Assembly: GCA_016296065.1 (NCBI GenBank)
Contig: JAEDKA010000001.1
Coordinates: forward strand, 1 to 64,000
Direction: 5' to 3'
Length of the DNA stretch: 64,000 nt
From: Kiritimatiellia bacterium
Lineage (GTDB): Bacteria > Verrucomicrobiota > Kiritimatiellia > RFP12 > UBA1067
The notes beneath the pieces were generated by a model. It did no database searches and was not told the DNA's origin. It saw only the letters and a program-made list of their open reading frames with translations. Every line of letters begins with the position of its first letter. Positions within the stretch are counted from its first letter, which is position 1. Made by a program: the position numbers and the translations under genes. This document shows, piece by piece, positions 45,011 through 53,788 of this stretch.

Positions 45011-45066
45011 TTCACGAATTTTTTTGCGCAAAATTCACGACGCGGGCGGCTTGAATTTGCTATTAT
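45011..45066 (+). promoter_or_regulatory. Operator/promoter B (GH43-CBM unit), predicted leaderless
   Basis: TTCACGA (45011-45017), palindromic centre TTTTGCGCAAAA (45022-45033), TTCACGA (45034-45040), extended -10 TGCTATTAT (hexamer 45061-45066). Half-sites are 23 bp apart and the second begins 27 bp before the -10. Only six bases separate the -10 from ATG 45073. Confidence 0.8.
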
Positions 45067-45072
45067 TGCAAC

Positions 45073-47796
45073 ATGAAAATGTTTAAAGGATGTTTTATGG
45101 CGGCGGCAGTCTGTGCGGTGGCGTTTCCAGTCTCTGCAGACGCGGTCGTTGGACGTTTCCAGACGGGTGCCTCCGTCGCGACGATGAGTCGCGAATCCTC
45201 CGGCATCATGCGTGCGACCGTAGAGGCGCCGAAGGCGATCGGAGTCGCGGGAAAGGACGCCGCGCGGCTGTCGCTTATGTTCGACATTCGGGTTACGCGC
45301 GCGGACGGTGAGACGGGAGCCGATTCCCTGAAGCTGGTCCAGGGCGGCGGCGTGAGCATGACCTCCCCGGCTGGCGTCGAGGTGTTCCGCGCGGGGTCGC
45401 CTGTTTCCGAAGGCGTCGCGCCGATCATGCGACGCGCTGGCGGATGGATGACGGCGTCGTATCCGCTCGCGAAGATGAAGCAGTGCGACGGCGGAATCGG
45501 CACGCTCTTCCTCTCGCTCTACAACGACCTTCCCAAGCACGGCATCCAGTGCGGCGTCGCCGCCGAGGTGCGGAACGCGCGAATCGTCGAGATGAGCGCA
45601 GAAGAGTGCGCGCTTGCCTCGGAGAAGGACGCGAAGGAGGCGGCGAATCCGCGCACGGTGTGCAATCCGATTGACCTTGAGTACATGATCCAGCGGCGCA
45701 AGCAGCGCAAGGACGGATCCTTCGAGCCCGTGATGACGGAGTCCGCCGACCCCGCGCTCGTCGTCTTCAAGGGCGAGTACTGGCTCTTCGCATCGCACGG
45801 CGACGGATACTGGGTGTCGAAGGACATGGGGAGGTGGGAGTTCATCCCGGTCGACGTCGAGAAGGGCATTCTCTCCGAGTTCCGCCGCTACGCGCCCGCG
45901 ACGTGCGTTGTCGGAGACTGGCTGTACCTCACGCATTCGGAGTCCGGCAAGATCATTCGCACGAAGAATCCGCGCGACCTCTCCGCCTGGGAGGAGGTGG
46001 GGCGTCCGCAGGGCTGGATGGATCCCGGGATGCTCTACGACGATCCCGCAACAGGCGGTGACGGATATGTCTATCTCTACAAGGGCCTTTCGCATTTCGA
46101 GCCTATCGACGTCATAAAGCTCGATCCGAAGGACGGAATGAAGAAGGTCGTTCCCGAGAACTACCACTGCGCGTGGCCGGACCGCAACAACCGCGGCTTC
46201 GAGGTTCCTGGCGACGACAGCCTCGGCTTCGACGGAAAGGACACGCAGGAAGGCGCGTGGCCGGTGAAGTACAACGGACGCTACTATCTCACGTGCGCCG
46301 TACCCGGAACGCAGTATGCGAGCTACTGCGACAACTGCTATGTCGGCGACTCGCCGATCGGTCCGTTCCGCCTCTGCATGAACAGCCCCGCGATATGGAA
46401 GTCCACGGGCTACACGCGCGGCGCGGGGCACGGCTGTCTGTTCGAGGATTTGAACGGACACTGGTGGAAGGTCGACACGTGCCGACTCGTCGGCTTTGAC
46501 CGCCGCCTTGTTCTCGTTCCGGCGATGTTCGACGACAAGGGCGATCTCTACACGAACGCGGCGCTGAGCGACTGGCCGTTCTTTGTCCCCGGGACGGCGA
46601 AGGATCCGTTCAACGCGCCTGGTCCCGGCTGGGGCCTCCTCTCCTGCAACAAACGCGCCGTCGCGTCGTCCAATCTCGGCACTGCGTCGCTCGCGTTCGA
46701 CGAGGACATGGGAACGTGCTGGACCGCCGCGAGCGGCAAGGCGGGTGAATGGCTCGCCGTCGACCTCGGCAAGGTGTACGGCGTGTGGTCCGTCCAGGTG
46801 AACTTCACGTCGATTGACGCGACGGCGGGCGGACGCGGCGAGGGCTGGGCGTACCGCTATCTTGTCGAGTTTTCGCAGAACGGGAAGGACTGGTTCAAGG
46901 CGTTCGACCGATCGGGCGCGAAGACGCTCCGCCAGCACGAGTACGTCGAGTTCGCGAAGCGCGTCGGCGCGAGGTTCGTGCGCGTCACGAACAAGGGCGA
47001 TTCTCCGGCGGGTTCGCGCTTTGCGATCAACGGACTTCGCGTCTTCGGCGAGGGCGGAGGTGCTGCACCCGATGCGGTGGACATGTCGCGCGTCTTTGCT
47101 GACCGCCGCGCGGGCAACAACCGCGCCGCCGGTCTCGCGTGGCCAAAGGCGAAAGGCGCGCAGGGGTATATCGTCCGCTACGGCATCGCGCCGGACAAGC
47201 TGTACACGCACTACCAGGTGATAGGCTCTGAAAGCGTCGTCGTCAACACGCTCATCCGCGGCGTCGACTATTACGCGACAGTCGACAGCTACAACGAAAG
47301 CGGCGTGACGCGCGGGACGAAGACCGTGTTTCTGCCCGCGACCGAGCCGCTCGTCGAGGGATACGACATGCGCGGGGACAGCCCATCGCCCGCGATCACG
47401 AACCGGGTCGCTGGAGTCGCGGTTCATGAGGCGGAGAAGGCGAAGTTTGCGGGCGAAGGCGTGAAGCCCGAATACGAGGTCCGCGCGTCTGGCGCGAAGG
47501 CCCTCTGGGGGCTAGGCGCGAAGGGAACGCGCGTCGACTTCGCGAATGTCGAGTCGCAGAAGGCAGGCGCTGGGACGTTGCGCGTCTCCTACGCGACGCC
47601 GTTCCCAGCGAAGGCGGGTGTTTCGGTCAACGGCGGGAAGGTCGCGGAGGTGAGGCTTCCCGCGACCCGCGGCTGGCCGACGTACATGACGATCGATGTT
47701 CCCGTCGAGGGCCTGAAGCGCGGCTCGGGCAACACGGTCCGCGTCGAAGGACTTGGCGACAGATTCCATCTCGACTACATCCAAGTGCTAAATTGA
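45073..47796 (+). CDS. Secreted multi-domain GH43-like hydrolase with discoidin, FN3-like and C-terminal carbohydrate-binding domains
   Basis: 907 residues. Signal peptide, an N-terminal beta domain (to about 190), a GH43-type propeller (about 200-500) with SADPALVVFKGEYWLFAS, WMDPGMLYDDP and the likely acid in EGAWPVKYNGRYYLTCA, a discoidin/F5-8-type module (about 545-660; LGTASLAFDEDMGTCWTAASGKAGEWLAVDLGKVYGVWSVQVNF), an FN3-like segment (GQYIVRYG-like GYIVRYGIAPDKLYTHYQV), and a CBM6/35-like C-terminus (VAVHEAEKAKFAG ... YATPFPAKAGVSVNGGKV ... GDRFHLDYIQVLN). The last 65 residues are closely matched by the remnant at 60914-61111. Targets unknown. Confidence 0.82.
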   Translation: MKMFKGCFMAAAVCAVAFPVSADAVVGRFQTGASVATMSRESSGIMRATVEAPKAIGVAGKDAARLSLMFDIRVTRADGETGADSLKLVQGGGVSMTSPAGVEVFRAGSPVSEGVAPIMRRAGGWMTASYPLAKMKQCDGGIGTLFLSLYNDLPKHGIQCGVAAEVRNARIVEMSAEECALASEKDAKEAANPRTVCNPIDLEYMIQRRKQRKDGSFEPVMTESADPALVVFKGEYWLFASHGDGYWVSKDMGRWEFIPVDVEKGILSEFRRYAPATCVVGDWLYLTHSESGKIIRTKNPRDLSAWEEVGRPQGWMDPGMLYDDPATGGDGYVYLYKGLSHFEPIDVIKLDPKDGMKKVVPENYHCAWPDRNNRGFEVPGDDSLGFDGKDTQEGAWPVKYNGRYYLTCAVPGTQYASYCDNCYVGDSPIGPFRLCMNSPAIWKSTGYTRGAGHGCLFEDLNGHWWKVDTCRLVGFDRRLVLVPAMFDDKGDLYTNAALSDWPFFVPGTAKDPFNAPGPGWGLLSCNKRAVASSNLGTASLAFDEDMGTCWTAASGKAGEWLAVDLGKVYGVWSVQVNFTSIDATAGGRGEGWAYRYLVEFSQNGKDWFKAFDRSGAKTLRQHEYVEFAKRVGARFVRVTNKGDSPAGSRFAINGLRVFGEGGGAAPDAVDMSRVFADRRAGNNRAAGLAWPKAKGAQGYIVRYGIAPDKLYTHYQVIGSESVVVNTLIRGVDYYATVDSYNESGVTRGTKTVFLPATEPLVEGYDMRGDSPSPAITNRVAGVAVHEAEKAKFAGEGVKPEYEVRASGAKALWGLGAKGTRVDFANVESQKAGAGTLRVSYATPFPAKAGVSVNGGKVAEVRLPATRGWPTYMTIDVPVEGLKRGSGNTVRVEGLGDRFHLDYIQVLN

Positions 47797-47805
47797 GGAC
47801 TTCAC

Positions 47806-50607
47806 ATGGAAAAATCGCTTTCGCTTGTCATTGCGGTTGCCGTGTCGGGTGCGGCGTTTGGATGGCAGAAGAAGACGGCGCCGCTCATGACGCAATGGGC
47901 GGATGACGTGGCGCCTGAGAACGTGTTGCCGGAGTATCCGCGTCCGCAGATGGTGCGCGCCGAGTGGATGAACCTCAACGGCGTGTGGGAGTTCGACTGC
48001 ACGCGCGGCATCACCAACCGCATTCCGGCGGACGAATGGAAGGGCTGCGACCGCGCTGTCTTCGACAATGTCGAGTTCGGCAGGAAACTCCCGCGCGAGA
48101 TTCTCGTGCCGTTTCCGGTCGAGTCGGCGCTCTCCGGAATCATGGAGCGCGCCGAATATCTCAAGTACCGCCGCACCTTCAGCATTCCGAAGGGCTGGCG
48201 CGACAACGGCCGTCACGTGCGGCTAAACTTCGACGCCGTTGACTGGAAGTGCGACGTCTATCTCAACGGAAAGCTCCAGGGCGGGCACGAAGGCGGATAC
48301 GACGCGTTCTCGTTCGACGTGACGAAGGACTTGAAGGACGGCGACAACGAGCTGATCGTCACGGTGTACGATCCGACCGACAACGGCACTCAGCCCGTCG
48401 GCAAGCAGCGAAACGAACCGGAGGGATACTGGTACACGCCGAACAGCGGCATCTGGCAGACGGTGTGGCTTGAGCCGGTTGACGAGTTTGCGGCGACTGG
48501 CATGAAGCTGATCCCCCATGTGCGCGATGGCTGGCTCGGCGTGACGGTCAAGGCTTCGGAGAAGCTGCAGGAGGTCGAGCTTGAGGCTCTCGACGGCGGG
48601 AAGACGGTGGCGAAGGCGAAGGGCTACGTGAACAGTGAGATCCGTCTCGATATGCCGAAGGACATGAAGCTCTGGAGCCCCGACTCGCCGTTCCTCTACG
48701 ACCTCAAGGTCAAGATGACTCGTCGCTACAGGGTGGTGGATGAGTTCACGAGCTATTTCGGAATGCGCGAACTTGGCAAGAAGATTATCGACGGCGTGAT
48801 GCGTCCGACGATCAACGGCGAGTTTGTGTTCCAGAACGGAACGCTCGACCAGGGGTACTGGCCGGACGGAAACCTGCGCGCCCCGACGGACGACGCGCTC
48901 AAGAGCGACATCGAGAAGCACAAGCAGCTCGGCTTCAACCTCATCCGCAAGCACATCAAGGTGGAGCCGCAGCGCTGGTTCTACTGGTGCGACAAAATCG
49001 GCATGCTCGTGTGGCAGGACATGCCTTCCATGCACACTCACGCAGTCGCGTCGCGTGACGAGAAGAAGCGCAGGGGATTCCGTCCGAACGCCGCAGAGAA
49101 GGCGCTCTTCGAGGGCGAGCTCAAGGAGATGATCGACGAGCACATCTCGTCTCCGTCAGTCGTCTGCTGGATACTCTTCAACGAGGGGTGGGGCGTCTAC
49201 GAGAAGGAGGAGGTCAAGCGGCTTGCCGACTGGGTGTCTCAGTACGATCCTTCGCGCTGGCTTAACGACTCGACGGGACTCCCGAACGAGCACGCCGCCG
49301 GCGACGTGTATGACGTCCACATCTACACGGGCCCCTCGGCGGGCGTCAGCGAGCGGTCGTGCTTCAGCGTGCTCGGCGAGTGGGGCGGAGTGGGCCTGAA
49401 CGTCAAGGGCCACACCTGGTTCGAGCGCGGCGGGTGGTCGTACGACACCACGAAGGGCAACGCGCAGCTCAACGAACGCTACCTGAAGATGCAGGACGAG
49501 CTTCTCAACAACATGTACTTCCCCGGGCTTTCCGCGGCGATGTACACGCAGATATCGGATGTCGAGGGGGAGACGAACGGCATCCTGACCTACGACCGCA
49601 AGGTCTGCAAGTTCGACGAAGCCGAGCTCAAGGCGAAGCACGATAGGCTCGTCCGAGAATCGAAGAACCTCAAGAAGGTCACGGACGCGAACGCGGGCTT
49701 GAAGCTCTCTGCGCCTGTAACGGTCAAGGCTGGCGCTGAGGGCGCGTATGTGTTCGCCAAGGCCGACGGCGAGGAGGATTCTTTCCTGACCGCGGCCGTT
49801 GCGGAGGCGAGGACCGTCGTTCCCGCCAAGGCGGGCGCAGAGGCGGGCGTAGTGATGCGCCTGACGCGTGAGGGCGGTTATCTCTTCGGCATTAGGGCTG
49901 ACGGCACGCTGTTCATCCGCGCCATCGGGCCCGCCTTCGGCGAGAAGGCGCCGTCTGTCGAGAGGAAGACCGCGCTCAAGGGCGAGGTCGTGCTCAAGGC
50001 CACTGCCTGCGGCAGCATGTTTTCGGTGAGCGTTGGGCGCGAGAGACTCGTCATGAACGACGCTCGCTGTCCTGTCGGACGCTGCGGCGTGTATGCCATG
50101 GGCGCTGACGCCGCGTTCAGGGAGTTCAGCGTGTCGAATCCGATGCGCCTTGTCCGCTGGATGAACGGACCCGTCAAGTACTGGGTGACGCGCGACGAGA
50201 AGCGCGAGGTTGCAGGTCCGGACGGAAAGAAGGCGAAAATCCCCGAGGTGCGGGCGATCATCGACTGCAACGCGAAGGAGGCGGCCGACGCCTACTGGGA
50301 GGTCGAAAAGGGCCTTGCGGACGGCAGGGGCCTGTCGTTCCGACACATGGGACATCCCGGCAGCTATCTCGCCATTGACGCCGACGGATTCTGCAACGTG
50401 ATCGAGGACGACGGAAGCGAGGACTTCGCGAAGCGCGCCACGTGGTACGACAGACCGGGACACGAGGTGCCTTCGCTTCATTCCTTCGAGTCCTGCGCGG
50501 AACCGGGGAAGTTCCTGCGCACGCGCGGACGCCTTAGGATCGATGACCCGAAGTCTGGCGGATTCCGCCTGGACTCGACGTTCGAGATACTCGACTACGG
50601 CAAATGA
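47806..50607 (+). CDS. Secreted GH2 family hydrolase with AbfB-like C-terminal domain
   Basis: 933 residues, signal peptide (LVIAVAVSGAAFGW). GH2 beta-galactosidase-like arrangement: YLKYRRTFSIPKGWRDNGRHVRLNFDAVDWKCDVYLNGKLQGGHEGGYDAFSFDVT, NSGIWQTVWLEPV, a barrel with LGFNLIRKHIKVEPQRWFYWCDKIGMLVWQDMPSM, acid/base E460 in WILFNEGWG and candidate nucleophile E525 in LGEWGG. The last 150 residues (RGLSFRHMGHPGSYLAIDADGFCNVIEDDG ... HSFESCAEPGKFLRTRGRLRI) look like an AbfB-type beta-trefoil that binds arabinose side chains, hinting at arabinose-substituted polymers. Ribosome site TGAGGA; 9 bases after the GH43 gene. Confidence 0.82.
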   Translation: MEKSLSLVIAVAVSGAAFGWQKKTAPLMTQWADDVAPENVLPEYPRPQMVRAEWMNLNGVWEFDCTRGITNRIPADEWKGCDRAVFDNVEFGRKLPREILVPFPVESALSGIMERAEYLKYRRTFSIPKGWRDNGRHVRLNFDAVDWKCDVYLNGKLQGGHEGGYDAFSFDVTKDLKDGDNELIVTVYDPTDNGTQPVGKQRNEPEGYWYTPNSGIWQTVWLEPVDEFAATGMKLIPHVRDGWLGVTVKASEKLQEVELEALDGGKTVAKAKGYVNSEIRLDMPKDMKLWSPDSPFLYDLKVKMTRRYRVVDEFTSYFGMRELGKKIIDGVMRPTINGEFVFQNGTLDQGYWPDGNLRAPTDDALKSDIEKHKQLGFNLIRKHIKVEPQRWFYWCDKIGMLVWQDMPSMHTHAVASRDEKKRRGFRPNAAEKALFEGELKEMIDEHISSPSVVCWILFNEGWGVYEKEEVKRLADWVSQYDPSRWLNDSTGLPNEHAAGDVYDVHIYTGPSAGVSERSCFSVLGEWGGVGLNVKGHTWFERGGWSYDTTKGNAQLNERYLKMQDELLNNMYFPGLSAAMYTQISDVEGETNGILTYDRKVCKFDEAELKAKHDRLVRESKNLKKVTDANAGLKLSAPVTVKAGAEGAYVFAKADGEEDSFLTAAVAEARTVVPAKAGAEAGVVMRLTREGGYLFGIRADGTLFIRAIGPAFGEKAPSVERKTALKGEVVLKATACGSMFSVSVGRERLVMNDARCPVGRCGVYAMGADAAFREFSVSNPMRLVRWMNGPVKYWVTRDEKREVAGPDGKKAKIPEVRAIIDCNAKEAADAYWEVEKGLADGRGLSFRHMGHPGSYLAIDADGFCNVIEDDGSEDFAKRATWYDRPGHEVPSLHSFESCAEPGKFLRTRGRLRIDDPKSGGFRLDSTFEILDYGK

Positions 50608-50673
50608 CTATAATTCATATTCCGGCAACGCTTGTTCACTTGTGAAATCTTGAAACCAAGGAGGATTCGAAAA

Positions 50674-52833
50674 ATGAAAAACATACTTGGCCCGCTCGCT
50701 GTCGCGGGGATTTTAACGTTCGCCGCGGCGATGTCCGCGTCAGCCGACGTGAAGCTGGGGACGCCGTTTTCGGACCACATGGTTCTCCAGCGCGACCGCG
50801 CCGTTCCTGTGTGGGGATCTGCCGAGCCTGGCGAGGCCGTGTCAGTCTCGTTCGCGGGACAGACGCTCAAGGCCGTGGCGAAGGCGGACGGCTCGTGGCG
50901 CGTCGACCTCAGGCCGCTTGCCGCCTCCAAGGAGGGGCGCACGCTAACTGCCGCGGCGGCGTCCGGCAGGGCCGAGGTCGCCGACGTGCTTGTGGGCGAG
51001 GTATGGTTCGCAAGCGGGCAGTCGAACATGGAATGTCCGATCTGGAGCGGCGACCCGCGCTTCCGCGACGCAAACGGCGCGATGATGATCAACTCCACAT
51101 ACCGTCCGTACATACGCTGGGTGCGCAACGAGCACAAGTGGTCGGCAAAGCCTGCGAAGATAGACGGGACTGCGTGGCGGGACTACTCTCCCGAGTCGTT
51201 CATGAACAACGGAGGCGTGCGCTGGCTGTCCGCCGTCGCCTACTACTACGCCCTTGAGCTCTACGGCGCGCTCGACGTGCCGATCGGAATCATCGACTCG
51301 ACCTGGGGCGGCACGAACATCGACGCCTGGACGCCGCGCTGCGGCTACGAGGGGCATCCGGAGCTGAAGGACGTCGCCGAGTATCCGGTGACCGACAAGT
51401 GGGACAAGTCGATGTCGCGCGGTCCGATAAGCGGCTCAAACCAGCAGCCAACCGTCCTATGGAACGGCATGGTCGACGCCTGGACGCCGTTTGCGATCCG
51501 CGGGTTCATATGGTACCAGGGTTGCCACAATGCCGGGGAGGCTGGACGTTACTGCGCGAAGATGCATGCGCTCTACGACGGATGGTCCAAGGCATTCGAG
51601 AACCCGGGCCTCAGGCTCTACTTCGCCGAGCTCGCTCCGTTCGCTGCGTCGTGGTTCGAGATACAGCAGGCCCAGAAGAAGTTCGCGGCCGAGGAAGGGA
51701 ACGCCGCCATTGCGGTTCTTGCGGACGCAGGCAATCTGCGCGACATCCATCCGAACAACAAGGAGATCGTTGCGAAGCGCCTTGCCCTGCATGCGCTGAA
51801 GAACGACTACGGTTTCGACAATGTGCGCCCCAACTCTCCGACGCTGAAGTCCTGGAAGGTGGAGAACGGCGCGATGGTGCTCTCGTTCAACGACGCCAGG
51901 GGATGGTATGTCTATGAGGCGGACCGGTCCATTGCGCCGAACTTCGAGATTGCGGGGCCCGACAACAGGTTCGTTCCTGCGAAGCTCGCGAATGTCGACG
52001 GCAATGGAAGGGTGCGCGGCGCAGACCTGGTCGTCTCGTCCGAAGAGGTAAAGGAACCGTGCAGGCTCCGCTACCTCTACAAGAGTCCGTTCACCGGCAC
52101 TCTCTACAACGACGTGTGCCTTCCCCTCGGCTCTTTCGAGGTCGATGCGCGCACGAACAAACCGACGCGTGTCGGCGCGCCAGTGCGGCTTGGCGATGCG
52201 GAGCAGGCAAAGGAGCTCGAGGGGTACAGGAAGATACAGACGCTCGACATACCGGTGCGGCCGAACTACGCCCAGAACCCGCCGCCGCGGCCGGAGTTCT
52301 CAGGTGAGTTCTCGCGCGTCGCGTATCTCCTCGAGCTCGAGTCGATGGACGGGACGGTGGACTGGGTGCTTACTTCCATGGACGTCCCTGAGTCCGCAAA
52401 GGCCTCCTCCCTCGGCGTCCCGTGCCGTGCAGGTGAGCGAATCCAGGGACGCGTCTCGGGGCTTACGGTCCGCTCCAACCGCTCGAACGTAAAGCCCGTC
52501 ACAAACTACGACGGCGGATCCGTCGAGTTCTGGGCGCCGAACTATGGGCAGAGGAAGATGGTCGATGGAATCGGCGGAGACGACACACGGTACGACTTCA
52601 ACGACTCGCCCAACCTGGGACAGGGCGCTGAGGTCGGATACGGTTCGATGCAGGTCCACGACTGGAAGTCCGGTGCGACGATCTGGGCGCTGAACAACTT
52701 CAACGGAGACGCGACATGCGACATAGGAATCGGGAACAACGAGGACGGAGATCATCCGGACTGGACGTTCATGCACAACGCTTCGCGATGGCGGACGCGT
52801 CGTCTGTCGATATTCGTCCAGCAGAAGCGATAA
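50674..52833 (+). CDS. Sialate O-acetylesterase-family protein
   Basis: 719 residues, signal peptide (ILGPLAVAGILTFAAAMSASA). VKLGTPFSDHMVLQRDRAVPVWGSAEPGEAVSVSFAG begins the typical N-terminal domain; the SGNH core has GEVWFASGQSNME (S117), GIIDSTWGGTNIDAWTP, WYQGCHNAG and DIHPNNKEIVAKRL (Asp-His pair). Such enzymes remove O-acetyl groups from sialic acids or acetylated plant xylan; bacterial members near glycosidases often act on the latter. An extra C-terminal domain of about 170 residues is not recognised. ATG 50674 follows AAGGAGG at 9 bases. TATAAT at 50609 could be an internal promoter. Confidence 0.88.
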   Translation: MKNILGPLAVAGILTFAAAMSASADVKLGTPFSDHMVLQRDRAVPVWGSAEPGEAVSVSFAGQTLKAVAKADGSWRVDLRPLAASKEGRTLTAAAASGRAEVADVLVGEVWFASGQSNMECPIWSGDPRFRDANGAMMINSTYRPYIRWVRNEHKWSAKPAKIDGTAWRDYSPESFMNNGGVRWLSAVAYYYALELYGALDVPIGIIDSTWGGTNIDAWTPRCGYEGHPELKDVAEYPVTDKWDKSMSRGPISGSNQQPTVLWNGMVDAWTPFAIRGFIWYQGCHNAGEAGRYCAKMHALYDGWSKAFENPGLRLYFAELAPFAASWFEIQQAQKKFAAEEGNAAIAVLADAGNLRDIHPNNKEIVAKRLALHALKNDYGFDNVRPNSPTLKSWKVENGAMVLSFNDARGWYVYEADRSIAPNFEIAGPDNRFVPAKLANVDGNGRVRGADLVVSSEEVKEPCRLRYLYKSPFTGTLYNDVCLPLGSFEVDARTNKPTRVGAPVRLGDAEQAKELEGYRKIQTLDIPVRPNYAQNPPPRPEFSGEFSRVAYLLELESMDGTVDWVLTSMDVPESAKASSLGVPCRAGERIQGRVSGLTVRSNRSNVKPVTNYDGGSVEFWAPNYGQRKMVDGIGGDDTRYDFNDSPNLGQGAEVGYGSMQVHDWKSGATIWALNNFNGDATCDIGIGNNEDGDHPDWTFMHNASRWRTRRLSIFVQQKR

Positions 52834-52880
52834 AAAGCAGACCGCCAACTTGGTTAACCACATCAATGAAAGGAATGTCA

Positions 52881-53657
52881 ATGAAAATGAGAAATGCAGT
52901 TTTGGTTTGCGCGGCCGCGCTTGCCGCAGCTGCGGCGAGCGCCGCGGTTGATCCCTTGGAGGCTACATCGCCGAAGGCGTACACGAACGCCGCAGGCAAG
53001 GTCCTGCTCTACCGCGTCATGGGCCCTGCCAAGATGGAGTCCGGCAGGAAGTATCCGCTCGTTGTTTTCATGCACGGCGCGGGCGAGCGCGGAAACGACA
53101 ACGCCGCGCAGCTCAAGAACGCGACGCGGTTCATACTCGCGTACATGCGCGAGAAGGGGGCCGACGGATACTTCCTCGCCGCACAGTGCCCCAGCGGCCA
53201 GCAGTGGGTGGATACGCCGTGGGGCAACCTCGCGCACCGCATGAACGAAAAGCCGAGCGAATCGATGGGCCTTCTGCTGGAGCTTGTCGGGAAGATGCGC
53301 ATGCTTTCCTCGGTGGACACCTCGCGCGTGTACGTGACGGGACTCTCGATGGGAGGGTACGGCACATGGGACGCCGTGCAGCGCCATCCCGACTGGTTCG
53401 CTGCCGCCCTGCCCTGCTGCGGAGGCGGGGACACGACCCTCGCGTGGAAGATACGCGACGTGCCGATTTGGACTTTCCACGGCGCGAAGGACCAGGCCGT
53501 GCCGGTCACTCGCTCGCGCGACATGGTGTCCGCGCTCTGGGCCGTCGGCGGTAACATCCGCTACCGCGAGTACCCCGACCTCATGCACTGGTGCTGGGAC
53601 CAGACTTATTCCGACGATGCCGTATTGAAGTGGCTCTTTTCTCAGCAGAAGAAGTGA
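52881..53657 (+). CDS. Secreted esterase (PHB depolymerase/feruloyl-type alpha/beta hydrolase)
   Basis: 258 residues, signal peptide (MRNAVLVCAAALAAAAASAA). KYPLVVFMHGAGERGNDN is the oxyanion region; the nucleophile elbow GLSMGG has S156; FHGAKDQAVPVTRSRDM holds the acid residue, and DLMHWCWDQTYSDDAVLKWLFSQQ the His. This is the compact esterase type found alone or appended to xylanases. ATG 52881 is chosen because AAAGGA lies at the right distance; upstream in-frame ATGs exist at 52866 and 52875. Probably the last gene of the unit starting at 45073. Confidence 0.87.
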   Translation: MKMRNAVLVCAAALAAAAASAAVDPLEATSPKAYTNAAGKVLLYRVMGPAKMESGRKYPLVVFMHGAGERGNDNAAQLKNATRFILAYMREKGADGYFLAAQCPSGQQWVDTPWGNLAHRMNEKPSESMGLLLELVGKMRMLSSVDTSRVYVTGLSMGGYGTWDAVQRHPDWFAAALPCCGGGDTTLAWKIRDVPIWTFHGAKDQAVPVTRSRDMVSALWAVGGNIRYREYPDLMHWCWDQTYSDDAVLKWLFSQQKK

Positions 53658-53686
53658 CATCCACTAGACAGTCGAGCTGCGCAATT

Positions 53687-53742
53687 TTCACGGTGATTTT
53701 TGCGCATATTCGCTGTAATCCTTATACAGGATATGGTAAAAT
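53687..53742 (+). promoter_or_regulatory. Operator/promoter C (giant surface protein)
   Basis: TTCACGG (53687-53693), centre TTTTTGCGCA, degenerate second half-site TTCGCTG at 53709 (22 bp later), extended -10 TGGTAAAAT (hexamer 53737-53742). An A+T-rich leader of about 40 bases with GAGGAAAA follows before ATG 53789. Confidence 0.7.
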
Positions 53743-53788
53743 TATAAAAAATAAAAAGGTAAACTTTAACCTGAACGAGGAAAAAACA

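Noticed and set aside
50636..50647. TTCACTTGTGAA inverted repeat before the O-acetylesterase gene as a sixth operator
   Set aside because: It lacks the TGCGCA centre, the second direct half-site and the fixed spacing to an extended -10.
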